Shown: in pieces, positions 11,854 through 21,457 of the stretch
Layout: every line of letters begins with the position of its first letter
Numbering within the stretch: position 1 is the first letter of the stretch
Source of the DNA: Suillus spraguei
Lineage: Eukaryota; Basidiomycota; Agaricomycetes; Boletales; Suillaceae
Direction of reading: 5' to 3'
Length of the DNA stretch: 64,000 bases
NCBI GenBank assembly: GCA_016800925.1
Contig: JABCPU010000223.1
Span: 47,772-111,771 of the forward strand
Made by a program: the position numbers and the translations under genes
The notes under the pieces: model-generated
What the model was told of the DNA's origin: nothing
Databases searched by the model: none
Seen by the model: the letters and a program-made list of their open reading frames with translations, nothing else

Positions 11854-13142
11854 TTTTTTGCCTCATCTGAGGCTTCCAGTTCCATTTCCGGAGTGAGTAT
11901 AGTAGCGCGGCCTTTGGCAGCGCGCGAAGTGGATTTGGTGCATTCCTGGGCAGTGTGACCAGGTCCACCGCAGAACATACAGAGCCTTTTGTCAATACGT
12001 CTCTGACGCTCCTGGGTGGTTAGCTTTCCGTCTGCACCAACAACGCTAGGGAGATCCGAAACTTTCGGGGTAGAGGATGTTGTGGAGGATGTGGGTTTAT
12101 TGAATTTGGGCGTATCGGATCCGGATGAGTTGGAGTTCGTCCGGTTGGATGTTGACTGCCTGGGAGGATTGGAAGAGGTGGTTCTACTCTCTCGGGTGAC
12201 TTCGCCCCTCCATTCCCAGTAACGGGCGTCGATGGTCTGGGCGAGAGTCTTGAACTCCGAAAGGGTAGTGGGCTTACCCATGCGACTAATCTCATCTTTG
12301 ATTCGGGCTGGAAGTCCATTGTAGAATTGGCGTCGTAGGGCTCCGTCTCCCCATTCGCGTACTTGGGAGGCAAGTCGCTGGAATTCTACAACGTACTTGT
12401 TGATGCATTGTCCGTCACGCATGTGGAGTTGTTCTAACTGCATCTCTGCGTCTCCGGAAGGATCGTGTGGTCCGAAATTGGTTTGGAGCTCGAGCATGAA
12501 CTCGGAGTAGTCATCCATCCAGTCCGGACGGTTGCTATATCCGTCCGAAAGGAGGTCCGGTTCAAACCACTCGAGAGCCATACCCTTAAGGTAGGATTGG
12601 GCGAAATTTACTTTAGCGCGTCCGGAACGGAAAGCGCTAGGTTTGCTCTGGAAGTTGAGCTCACATTGGACGAAGAATGCCCGGAGCTTGCGAGGTTCGG
12701 ACCCATCGAAGGTATCTGGCTCACGGACTTTGACTTTGCTATCATCCGAGGTGGGGGTGCAACGGCTACTGCAAGTGAGGTGGTTAATGGCTACAGATAG
12801 TTGGGCTAGGACCCGGTCCTGAGGGCTCAGGTGGATTTTATCTTCTTCGTCATCCAGGTCCTCGTTGTCCGGATCATCAACTTCATCATCTGGTAGGTTA
12901 CTGCGCAGCTCATCATCAAAGCGAATGGTCGGGCGCAAATTGGAGTCTGGGTTATCCGGGTTCCGAGTTGGTGTTATCGGATCCGGTCTGACTTGACGGG
13001 CGGAGATACTTTGACCTATGTTGCTCATGCTTGCGCGGCGTTGAGAGAAACTGGTGAATGTTTGGACGATGGGTGTGGGATCTCGTTGGATCGGACCAAG
13101 TCCGGCTCCTCGGAGTGTGTTCTGAGTTTTACGGGGAGGCAT
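11850..13142 (-). CDS. Element C Gag (capsid and CCHC nucleocapsid)
   Basis: Intact 430-aa reading frame beginning 50 bp inside the 5' LTR. An N-terminal disordered part rich in Pro/Ser/Asp (acid block DDEVDDPDNEDLDDEEDK near residues 83-100) is followed by a retrotransposon gag domain (about residues 140-310: REPDTFDGSEPRKLRAFF, FAQSYLKGMALEWFEP, QFYNGLPARIKDEI), a Ser/Thr-rich linker and one zinc knuckle (CMFCGGPGHTAQEC, about residues 388-401). The protein would form cytoplasmic particles and bind element RNA. The stop TAG at 11850-11852 is directly preceded by the slippery heptamer. It is the only fully intact gag in the window. Confidence 0.92.
   Translation of the reverse strand: MPPRKTQNTLRGAGLGPIQRDPTPIVQTFTSFSQRRASMSNIGQSISARQVRPDPITPTRNPDNPDSNLRPTIRFDDELRSNLPDDEVDDPDNEDLDDEEDKIHLSPQDRVLAQLSVAINHLTCSSRCTPTSDDSKVKVREPDTFDGSEPRKLRAFFVQCELNFQSKPSAFRSGRAKVNFAQSYLKGMALEWFEPDLLSDGYSNRPDWMDDYSEFMLELQTNFGPHDPSGDAEMQLEQLHMRDGQCINKYVVEFQRLASQVREWGDGALRRQFYNGLPARIKDEISRMGKPTTLSEFKTLAQTIDARYWEWRGEVTRESRTTSSNPPRQSTSNRTNSNSSGSDTPKFNKPTSSTTSSTPKVSDLPSVVGADGKLTTQERQRRIDKRLCMFCGGPGHTAQECTKSTSRAAKGRATILTPEMELEASDEAKN
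11853..11859 (-). promoter_or_regulatory. Putative -1 ribosomal frameshift site (A AAA AAT) at the gag/pol junction of element C
   Basis: On the sense strand the last gag codons read GCA AAA AAT TAG. The heptamer A AAA AAT is of the X XXY YYZ type, sits immediately before the gag stop, and slipping by -1 enters the pol frame (TTA GTC CGC ...), which is open down to 8385. Downstream RNA structure was not tested. Confidence 0.6.
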
Positions 13143-13179
13143 GATATGGGATGGTTGCTAAGTTACTCGGAAAGGTTTG

Positions 13180-13190
13180 AGTTCGAATAT
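13180..13190 (-). promoter_or_regulatory. Self-primer binding site of element C
   Basis: Sense strand ATATTCGAACT, two nucleotides inside the 5' LTR. It is perfectly complementary over 11 nt, and no further, to AGTTCGAATAT in the LTR (13571-13581; also 6397-6407). No tRNA-type TGG motif is present at the LTR junction. This matches the self-priming arrangement known for Tf1. Confidence 0.75.
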
Positions 13191-13192
13191 AC

Positions 13193-13962
13193 TGTTAAGA
13201 CTGTACTCAAGGGTAGAGAGATCCAAAGGGCTTTTGGCCTCAGTTCGTACACTGTGCCCCTTTCTCGAGTAATGCCCCTTATTTCAGGGAGGAGTTATTC
13301 GTCCGAAGACCCGGAAGGGGTTGCGTGACGGATCCGGGTGTCCGAAGGTGTCGGATATGATACGTCCGAAGGTAATTCGGAACGTAAGGAGAGGACAGAG
13401 ATTAAGGCTAGTTTCGGAATGAGTTCCTAACTAGAAATTAACGGAGATGGACTATCCGAAGATAGAGCCGGAGGTATAGACTATAGGAATCAATCCTAAG
13501 TCTCGGAAGGTGACTTAAAGCGGAGAGTGGCTTAAGTCCGGAGGAGGCAGAATGAGTAGAATCTAAGATGATATTCGAACTGAGGTTCTACGGAGATCTA
13601 CAAGTGGTTTATATACTGTAAGTATCTAAGACGGATAATCAGCAAGTCCGGGACCGAGGGCTATGTACGAAGTGTAGCGGAAGTCTATTAGTTAATGCAC
13701 AGCGGATCAGTAAGCAAGAATCGGAAATGAACACAGGAAACGGATCAGTAACACAGGACGGAAATATAAACAGCCAGAGTACCGGTAGCAGGAGAAATGA
13801 CGAAAGGAGATAGACGCAGATGTACACAAGGGAGTTAAGGTGCGAGAAGTGAGTACATTCGGATGGGTGGTCCGGACAAGATCTGTGGACCGGACGGATA
13901 TGGAAACGATCGGATCTGGATGGATATGGTCGGATCTGAGAATAGAAGTATGGTATATGACA
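13193..13962 (-). repeat. 5' LTR of element C (copy C2)
   Basis: 770 bp with TG...CA ends on either strand. It is followed (13963-13967) by the GTTTG duplication that also precedes 6019. It contains the TATATAAA box and predicted transcription start described separately. Confidence 0.95.
13581..13615 (-). promoter_or_regulatory. Predicted core promoter and transcription start in the element C LTR
   Basis: TATATAAA on the minus strand (13608-13615). A start 34 nt below the first T (13581) would make the first 11 nt of the transcript exactly the segment complementary to the primer site at 13180-13190. The same spacing recurs in elements A and D. Confidence 0.65.
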
Positions 13963-14024
13963 GTTTGGATGTATCGTGCCAATTCTTCAGCATTGTAGGT
14001 GACGGGGTTGGTAGGTTCAGACAT
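13963..14024 (-). pseudogene. Element D gag, N-terminal 20 codons
   Basis: An ATG at 14022-14024 opens a gag N-terminus (MSEPTNPVTYNAEELARY) that stops abruptly at the element C insertion. The continuation lies at 6018 and below. One copy of the GTTTG duplication is included here. Confidence 0.75.
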
Positions 14025-14804
14025 TGTGCCAGTTGTATTCTGGAACCTGATTCACTGATGTCTGTGGTTGACTAGTCATCACGGTCAACCCGAATAGGAA
14101 AGATGATGAAAAGGAGATGGGAAAAGAAGTATGTAAAATGGAAAACTGAGCGGTCCCTGATATCTGATCAGATCTACCACATACTCAGGTCCTAAAGGGT
14201 TCTTTAATCAACCCAACTAGGTGCTTCCCTATTTACTTAACTAGGAAAACTATCATAAAGGTTTTTGTGATCTTCCAAGTGGGAAAAGTTATCTCAAGGG
14301 ACATGGTGCTCTTCCAGCTGAAGCTTACAAGCAACCAGTCTATCTTGGACAACAAGGCAATTCCACTAAATACTCAGAAGAAGACTAGACCTTCTATCGT
14401 ATGAAGAGAAGTTATCGTAAAAGGAAACTATAGTAGAGCTCAGCAGGCAGGGTCTTGGGCCAGCACTGAGGTCACAGATCGAACACCTAATGTTGCTTGT
14501 CCACTGTCTACTAGCAGCAGCAATGTAAGGCTGGGCCTGGTAGAGGTCTACTAACTACAAAAAACTATTGGTATGAAGTGTGCTCAAATGAGCAAAGGGG
14601 AGAAGAAGATCACAACTTTTTTAGGGTTGGGCAAGACAAAATGTTTTGTACTGGCCTCCAAGTGCAAGTGCCATTAGAGACATGTACAGAAAGATGATAA
14701 GAGACTTCTAAGAGTCGTCTGCAATGGTACTATCGTTGAAGAGGAGTCTAGAAGAAAAGTGTGCAGCGGTATGCGAGTCGGAGTCCCCTAAAGTTCAAAC
14801 CTAA
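14025..14804 (-). other. Leader of element D
   Basis: About 780 bp between the gag ATG and the 5' LTR. No open frame of note, no recognised RNA gene and no internal LTR-like repeat was found. It is best explained as the untranslated leader of element D, perhaps with decayed insertions. Confidence 0.5.
14792..14802 (-). promoter_or_regulatory. Self-primer binding site of element D
   Basis: Sense strand AGGTTTGAACT, two nucleotides from the LTR end. It is complementary over exactly 11 nt to AGTTCAAACCT in the LTR (14920-14930). The flanking bases do not pair on either side. Confidence 0.7.
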
Positions 14805-15056
14805 TGTCACAACCCACAAACAAATTCACACAAGGGCAGAGACTAGGACTCAAACTAAAGTTATCACAAGAAAAGAGAGGAGCAAAGACATCTTGGATTG
14901 CTACAGTTGTAGATACAAGAGGTTTGAACTGAAGAACTACTACAGCGAAACTAGCTAACTATATACACATATTGAAACTGAGATATAAACTGAGTCTGAA
15001 ACTACTAGCCAATCATATAATAAAAGTGAGAATCATATGATGTGATAGTTGTGACA
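14805..15056 (-). repeat. 5' LTR of element D
   Basis: 252 bp bounded by a perfect 9-bp inverted repeat (TGTCACAAC ... GTTGTGACA). On the minus strand a TATATAG box (14959-14965) lies 35 nt above the predicted start at 14930. The 3' LTR is outside the window, so no target duplication can be checked. Confidence 0.75.
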
Positions 15057-15344
15057 TTGTTATGACATCATTTTCTAGAAGGTTCTAAGATCACATGATA
15101 CTATCTTATCTTATCTTATCTTATCTGATAGCATCATAGAAGATCTCTTCATCTTCATCAGAGAGTTCAGTTAAAGAAGCAGGTATAGGGATTTCAATGG
15201 GGTTAGGGTTTATCTTAGTGCTGGGTTTAGATGCTTTAGGGAAATTGAGGAAAGAATAATGGTTTGTATTTGGAATTCGTGACAATATGTGAAGGTCGCA
15301 AGATTCAGTGTTAATGTATGGATCAGGACCTGACTGTGTTAAGA
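15057..15344. other. Short non-coding stretch with a TATCT microsatellite
   Basis: Contains about five copies of TATCT near 15104-15126. A minus-strand reading continuing out of the WD40-TPR pseudogene ends here in an acidic tail (ELSDEDEEIFYDAI) that is not part of that gene family and is probably fortuitous or a fragment of an unrecognised element. Confidence 0.4.
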
Positions 15345-17029
15345 ACACAACACTAACTTCCATGATTTGACAGGCAAGAGTATCGGCATTGGGACAAGTG
15401 GTAGCTAGGTCTTGGACGCGCATAATTGCCTCATCATGCTCATTTGCATTGAAAAGGGCGATGGCCTGATAGCCCCCATGTAAGCAGCGACTACACGAGC
15501 CAAAAATGACACACCTTAATCAAGAGTAGGAGATGTGTTTTCTTGAGGTTTGCGTCCACAAACATGAACCCAAGGTCGAATGCTTTCATCGCATTCTGGA
15601 ACTGCCTCTTACCACAAAGAGTGATGTCCTTGGAGATACAGCCTATCAAGGATGGCTGAATTCTGATGCTTTATATTGCCTTGTAAGATAGCTGGTGTTC
15701 AAAACGTCGCAATGAGCCAGTGTATCTCACCTTGAGTGCATCATCAAGTGCATGGTCCCAGTGGGCTTTTCTCACCATAATAAACAAGTGATTCGTGCAA
15801 GAGATGTAGTCGTTACTATCAGAATTAATCTCTGTCAACAGCAGACAAGTCTCCAGTTATGCATGCATTGTGGACTGTCATGTTGATGGCAAGGATCTGC
15901 ATCACACATGTTCAGATCTTGTAGTAACAATCAAGGCTGAAAACATGCCTCGCAAGCAGACTGTTGAGCCTTGACATCAAGATCCAGAATCAATGTGCCA
16001 AAAGACCAGCAAAGGACAGGAGCTCACATTATCTGGCACTTGTTCCTTTGGGATGTCTTCCCATAATGCATCCTTGGAGAAAATGAGGTGATGAAGGGAT
16101 GGAAAATTAACAGAAACTTACATCTGATGCTTGGCCCTTGAGAATGTGCTCCAGGAAAGGTACTGTCCACATCTAAATCATTTTATTACCTCCTCCACTT
16201 AGGATGTGCTTGCCATCTATGGAGAAGGTGACATAATACACTGCACAGGGGTGCTTGAGTATGACAATGGTTCTTCGATATGAAAGCCACAAAATGCGAA
16301 CTTGGTAGTCCTCAGATGCGGATTTGAGATGGTGCCAGATGGGTTCCAGGCAATCCAGAAGATAGTCCTAGTATGGACCTTGCAGGGTTCACCATCCAGG
16401 TTGAAGAATCCCATATCCATATGGTGGGATCACATACATCACCAGCTGAGACAAGCTGTTTTCCATCAGGCATCCATGCAAGTGAGTAATTCAATGCTCT
16501 GTTGAATGCAGAATGACCTGGGAATTTTGCAATGTGTCTGGATTCCATATTTGGATATCTGTAGATGTTGTGATGGCAAGATATTCACTACCACAAATGA
16601 TTGGATCTCCTTCCACCCGCCATGCTTTCATATTCCAGAGCTCTGTAGTGTTGTCCCACAAGCCACTCGCCATCATTGTGCAGTCTGGGGAAAAATCAAG
16701 CGACCTTATGCAGTTGAACTTGACGTGGACTTTGATGGGTTTTGTGAGAGATTCACTGTCTCTGTTCCAAGTGATGAGTTCTCTGCCAAAATCACTGCTT
16801 GATACCCATTGCCCGTCTCTTGATACCACAAGTGCTTGTACTTTATCGTGGTGTCCTTCCATTTTCTTCAACACCACACTGTCTTCCAAGTCCTACAAAC
16901 GAAGTGTCTTGTTGCCTAAGTCCATCAACATACGGCATCTATTGGTGAAGACTGTGACTGCCCTTCATGACCTTTAAATGTTTGAGTAGCCATGGTGATT
17001 TGCATGGTAGGCTGTTCTTCTGCTCTCAT
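15345..17029 (-). pseudogene. Decayed WD40-TPR copy of the 25267-29609 gene, lacking HET
   Basis: A continuous diverged copy of the 5' two-fifths of the WD40-TPR-HET gene. Matching landmarks include the start codon region (17029, MRAEEQP against MTEEEHS), WD40 blades (SLDFSPDCTMMASGLWDNT, DGKQLVSAGD), the 15-codon exon after the first intron (about 16055-16100), the microexon region near 15960, and the exon reaching 15345. It contains frame breaks and stops in the blades and ends before the HET region, where unrelated DNA begins. In the copy the first intron donor is GTAAGT, whereas the intact gene has GCAAGT. Probably non-functional. Confidence 0.85.
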
Positions 17030-17276
17030 TTTGAAGTTTGCAGGGTCTGTGGCACCAGAGACAGTCGTTGAATAGCATTGTATACTATTTTGTTTTCTGT
17101 GCTAACCAAGGCACAAGGCTAGTGCAGAAGTTAGTCTATGCATGAGTAAGCAATGTGGTGCAGGGTTCCTTGTCTCTTACCAAGTCAGTCATGTGTCAGT
17201 CGTATAGCGCAGTTGACCTGTGCATCCATTTCTCTCTGCTTTTCTCATTCTTTCGCAAACTTTGAGCCTTCAGACC
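17030..17276. other. Region between the WD40-TPR pseudogene and the DIRS gag start
   Basis: Non-coding. It should contain the left terminus of the DIRS element, but no inverted or split direct repeat shared with 24633-25266 was found by eye. Confidence 0.3.
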
Positions 17277-18827
17277 ATGCCACTCATAGCTGAAGACCCC
17301 AACCTTGCCATTATTCCAGACTTTAGAACAGAAGAACACACCGCAGCTTGGGCTCATCTCACCAATGATACAATTGATGATGACCAAGCAGCCGAACTTC
17401 TAGCTAACCTTTGGATCATACAGAACCAAGCCGACAGGCGGCATTGGACCACCAGGCTTGAAGAAGAGAGATGCGCAGCTGAGGCAAACCGCAGGCTGGT
17501 AGCCGAGGAAGAAGCCAAGCGCCGCCGGATAACCCCTGAAGAGCAAGAGGCAGCCCTCGCTGAGGAATGAAAGAAGAATAAGTCCAAATATGCTCCAGTA
17601 TGAGATGCTGATGTACCTTCCAACCCTGTCATTCTCCCTTGCCAATATGCAGTTTGGAAGATGATATCAGGTGACTACTGCGAGCTATTCTACTTCACCA
17701 ACAGTGGACTCGAAGAAGCAGCTCTCTTGTCCTTCTCTGCTGATTCTGACACCCTCATAATGATGACTTCCACAGACGGATCCCACAAGTGGATCCCAGC
17801 AGGTGCCACACACGATCCGAAAGCACAAGTGCTGAAAGACGAGAACCTAACCTGGGAACATTTTAACGAAGCAGTGCCTTGCATGATAGCCACCATGAAT
17901 GAAAATGACTGGCCAGCAGATAGGGTAGACATGCACATAGCTTTTTGGTCCACCTTACAGAACCATTGCTGGCGCCATACCTTTGATGCACACAAGCAAT
18001 GTGCACTGTTACTTTACCAAGCTCAACAGAGGCGTCGCTGGCACCTCTCTGCAGGCAGCTGCAACAGTTGGTCACTAGCAAGAATCAATCAATCCCTCCT
18101 TGACAAAGCCCATGAAGAAGTGTTTAAGCAGTTCAGGATTCAGCAACTGGCAGCGGCAATACAGGTATGTACCTCATTCCTTTAATCAATGCTTCTGCTT
18201 GCTCACAAACTTGGCCCTTGTTCATCTTCCTCCTCCCTCTTCCCCCCCAACCTTACCACCCTGTTTGGCAACACATCCAAACCAACCCCCCCGGGCAACA
18301 TGTCCTGCACGGCTCAGACTGGCTTTCATCATGCACCGCCCACCTTATCCACGTGCCACCCCACTCATGGCATATCACATGCCAAACTGACACTCCCTGT
18401 CGCACTACACCTGTCAGCCCCACGCTACAGTCTCCTCATTACCCAGCACAGCCAGACCCCAGAGTCATCACGCTACCAGTGGGCAGAAACGCTCGCCCTC
18501 ACCACCCAGTGCAGACCAAGCAAAAGGGCCAAACCCTCCTGGCCTGGCCCCCACCTTGGACCACTTCCCTGCTGTGCAGTCTGCCTCGGCCGCAACCCGC
18601 ACCACACCATTGACTGCCTAGCTACCCACACTTGGAATGGGCAGCACGAAACCATATCTGAGCGCATCAACAAAGCACTCTGGACCAGGACTGGGAAGCT
18701 ACTCTGCACTGCCTGGCAGAGAGAGGAAGGCTGTGACAGCCCCAAGCACGATGCTCGCCACATCTGCTCAAGCTGTGGAGCCGTCACCCATGGAGCCCAG
18801 AGCTGCCCTCAAGCTCAGGCGATTTAG
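17277..18827 (+). pseudogene. DIRS gag-like gene with C-terminal Cys/His fingers, three in-frame stops
   Basis: One frame runs from 17277 (MPLIAEDPNLAIIPDF) to 18827, interrupted only by TGA at 17568, TGA at 17601 and TAA at 18183. Features: an Ala/Glu/Arg-rich helical segment (EEEAKRRRITPEEQEAALAEE), a conserved central domain (SGDYCELFYFTNSGLEEA, HKWIPAGATHDPKAQV, QAQQRRRWHLSAGS), a Pro/Ser/Thr-rich linker, and a C-terminal Cys/His region (CCAVCLGRNPHHTIDC and CSSCGAVTHGAQSC). This resembles the first protein of agaric DIRS elements. All three stops can be produced by one C-to-T change from CGA, CAA or similar codons. The TAA region could alternatively be a short intron, since GTATGT occurs at 18163. 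Confidence 0.7.
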
Positions 18828-18931
18828 ACCACTCACACCCTACAAAGCAGAAGCATGGGCCAAGGAACAACAAGCAGCAGGTCCTCCTACCATGCTTCGC
18901 CAAGATCCTCATTGGTCTTGAATCTGGTTTT

Positions 18932-21454
18932 ATGTTAAATTTCCTCCCTATCGCATGCACACAGTCCCCTCCTAACAAACCATCTGTCATTACATATCAG
19001 TCAGAGTTTGAGTCTATTATACAGAAAGAATTATTGAAGTCCCGCTACCTAGGTCCTTTCTCTACTATCGATCTTTTAGAACTTATCGGCCCTTTTCAAA
19101 CGTCCCTGTTTTCCATCATTCCAAAGCCAGGCAAGTTTAGACTTATTCAAAACTTTTCCTTCCCGCACAACCCAGAGACACCCTTTCTTAATCCTTCAGT
19201 TAACTTGTCTATCAATGCCACTTATTTCCCTACTACATGGGGAAAAATTTTCCATCATCTACCTACTCATATCAAGACTACCACCAAACTCAGAAGCCGC
19301 CATGCATGACATCGCAGAAGCTTACTGAACCATCCTGCTACACCCATCCCAGTGGTCTGCATTGCTGACAACAAGTTCTGCATAGACACGTGCACAGCAT
19401 TCAGGGCTACACCATCAGCAGGCATGTACAGACACCTGGCAGATGCCGGTGCAGAGATATTCCAACACAAAGGTATCGGACCCCTTGACAAATGGGTCGA
19501 CGACCACATCTTCTTCAGAGTCTGGTTAGAGCACCTAGATGAGTACAACTGAAGCCAAGCAGACTGGCACCAGGACTTAGCCAACCGGGGCATGCAGCAG
19601 ACAGGCAGCAGACTATGGTATAGCAGCCGCATGTTTAATGACAACTCAATAGAGGAATTTAGCAAAGATTGTGCCTGCCCACTTCGGGACCTCTCAAGGA
19701 ACTCCCCCAGATCCGAACATGACCATTGTTTTGCACACAACATGCAAGACATAGACGATGCATCAGCAGACCTGGGTATCATCTTGGAGCTCACTAAAGA
19801 CCAACCATTCAGTCTCACCACCATCTATATCAGATTCCAATGGAACTTGCAGGAACAGAGAGTATCGCTAAGTCAAGCCAAAATTAATAAGTACCTCGAG
19901 GCACTTCACAAATGGAGGAAGAGACTGACTCATGTCATACAAGACGCCCTAGAACTCTATGGCAAGCTTATGCACGCATGCGCAGCCGCTCCCCAAGGCC
20001 GAGCTTACCTCACTAGCCTCAAGCAGATGATCACAGTGTGCAGCAAGAAACCATTCCTCCCACACCGTCCTGACTGAGAGATCGCCCCAGATCTCGACTG
20101 GTGGTCTGAACTACTACAATCTGGGGGTGTGACTCGCCCTATTTACCCACCAGCCCAATTCTCAGACCCTCTCGCTTTCTCCGATGCCAGCTCAGGAATT
20201 GGCATCACCATCGTTATTGGAGATTTCTGGAGAGCCTGGAGGCTTGTCCCTGGGTGGCAGACAGCACACAATGAGAAGTGCGACATCAGCTAGGCTGTTA
20301 AGACTGTACTCAAGGGTAGAGAGATCCGAAGGGCTTTGGCCTCAGTTCATACACTGTGCCCCTTTCTCGAGTAATGCCCCTTATTTCAGGGAGGAGTTAT
20401 TCGTCCGAAGACCCGGAAGGGGTTGCGTGACGGATCCGGGTGTCCGAAGGTGTTGGATATAATACGTCCGAAGGTAATTCGGAACGTAAGGAGGGGACAG
20501 AGATTAAGGCTAGTTTCGGAACAGGTTCCTAACTAGAAACTAACGGAGATGGACTATCCGAAGATAGAGTTGGAGGTATAGACTATAGGAGTCAATCCTA
20601 AGTCTCGGAGGGTGACTTAAAGCGGAGAGTGGCTTAAGTCCGGAGGAGGCAGAATGAGTAGAATCTAAGATGATATTCGAACTAAGGTTCTACGGAGATC
20701 TACAAGTGGTTTATATACAGTAAGTATCTAAGACAGATAATTAGCAAGTCCGGGACCGAGGGCTATGTACGAAGTGTAACGGAAGTCTATTAGTTATTGC
20801 ACAGCGGATCAGTAAGCATGAATCGGAAATGAACACAGGAAACGGATCAGTAACACAGGACGGAAATATAAACAGCTGGAGTACCGGTAGTAGGAGAAAA
20901 GATGAAAGGAGATAGACGCAGATGTTCACCAGGGAGTTAAGGTGCGAGAAGTGAGTACATTCGGATGGGTGGTCCGGACAAGATCTGTGGACCGGACGGA
21001 TATGGAAACGATCGGATCAGTACGGATATGATCGGATCTGAGATTAGAAGTATGGTATATGACATAGGCCGAAGCCATGAGATTTGAACTCCTTGTTCGG
21101 ACCCTCGCCTCTCTCCCTGATGATAGCGACAATGTCATCATCCATGGTGACAACACAGGTGTCGTCGAAGGGTGGTGGAGAGGGAGACACAGGAATAGAG
21201 CTGTCAACAATGTTTTCCAGCGCATACATAACTTCATCCACACTCTACCCCAATGTTTTGAAGTCCACTCAACATATGTTGCAAGTGAGCTCAACCCTGC
21301 AGATGGGCCCTCAAGGGGTCGCTATGGACCAGAACACCTTTTACTACCTCCAGCCCACATTCCAGAAGATGCCAGAGACCTCATCATCAATGCAACCGCC
21401 CCCCTTACCCCCACCAAACTTTGCCTATTCCACAATGGTGTCTTCTTAGATAGA
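18932..21454 (+). pseudogene. DIRS reverse transcriptase and RNase H, broken
   Basis: RT start with FQTSLFSIIPKPGKFRLIQN (about 19095-19154), a frameshifted middle (19280-19370), then TPSAGMYRHLADAGAE and the active-site motif KWVDDHIFF (about 19492-19518). After stops at 19550 and 20075 the frame continues into RNase H (AFSDASSGIGI, about 20172), is cut by the family C LTR at 20296, and resumes at 21065 with HGDNTGVVEGW and NPADGPSRG, a motif seen in DIRS RNase H. The end is FLDR then TGA at 21455. Inactivated by at least two frame breaks, two stops and an LTR. Confidence 0.8.
20296..21064 (-). repeat. Solo LTR, family C (copy C3), in the DIRS RNase H
   Basis: 769 bp, TGTTAAG...TATGACA. A perfect 5-bp target duplication TAGGC flanks it (20291-20295, 21065-21069). 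It lies between the first RNase H Asp motif and the remainder of that domain. It differs from C1/C2 at more positions than they differ from each other. Strand is that of the element C sense strand. Confidence 0.95.
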
Positions 21455-21457
21455 TGA

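Larger units (their letters stand above)
6019..13962 (-). mobile_element. Element C: nearly intact Ty3/gypsy chromovirus with an antisense gene
   Basis: A complete 7944-bp element with two 770-bp LTRs (6019-6788 and 13193-13962) that differ at only about seven positions by eye. The 5-bp target duplication GTTTG is perfect (6014-6018 and 13963-13967). Sense strand is minus: 5' LTR, self-primer site (13180-13190), gag (13142-11850), pol with chromodomain (11853-8053), then an opposite-strand gene (6981-7995), a G-rich polypurine tract beside the 3' LTR (about 6791-6802, CCCCCCTT on plus), and the 3' LTR. It sits in codon 21 of element D's gag. It is the youngest complete insertion in the window and is probably autonomous or nearly so, apart from one in-frame TGA in pol. 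Confidence 0.93.
1..15056 (-). mobile_element. Element D: old Ty3/gypsy chromovirus, truncated by the window edge, with nested insertions
   Basis: A minus-strand LTR retrotransposon reconstructed from its 5' LTR (14805-15056), a long leader, a gag broken into three pieces (13963-14024, 5477-6018, 4066-4514) and pro-RT-RNaseH-integrase-chromodomain (4015 down to 1). The 3' LTR lies outside the window. Three later elements sit inside it: family A solo LTR in the chromodomain, family B solo LTR in gag, and complete element C in gag. Coding parts carry several stops and frameshifts and the RT active site reads YLND instead of YLDD, so it is dead. Component order (integrase before chromodomain) is that of fungal chromoviruses. 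Confidence 0.85.

Noticed and set aside
13180..13192. A tRNA primer-binding site of element C resembling the complement of a T-arm (TTCGAA)
   Set aside because: The match to a tRNA T-loop is short and generic, whereas the LTR offers an exact 11-nt partner at the predicted transcript start.
14491..15056. An LTR of element D starting at the TGTTGCTTG at 14491
   Set aside because: The segment 14805-15056 has a perfect 9-bp terminal inverted repeat and an adjacent 11-nt self-primer, which fits better.
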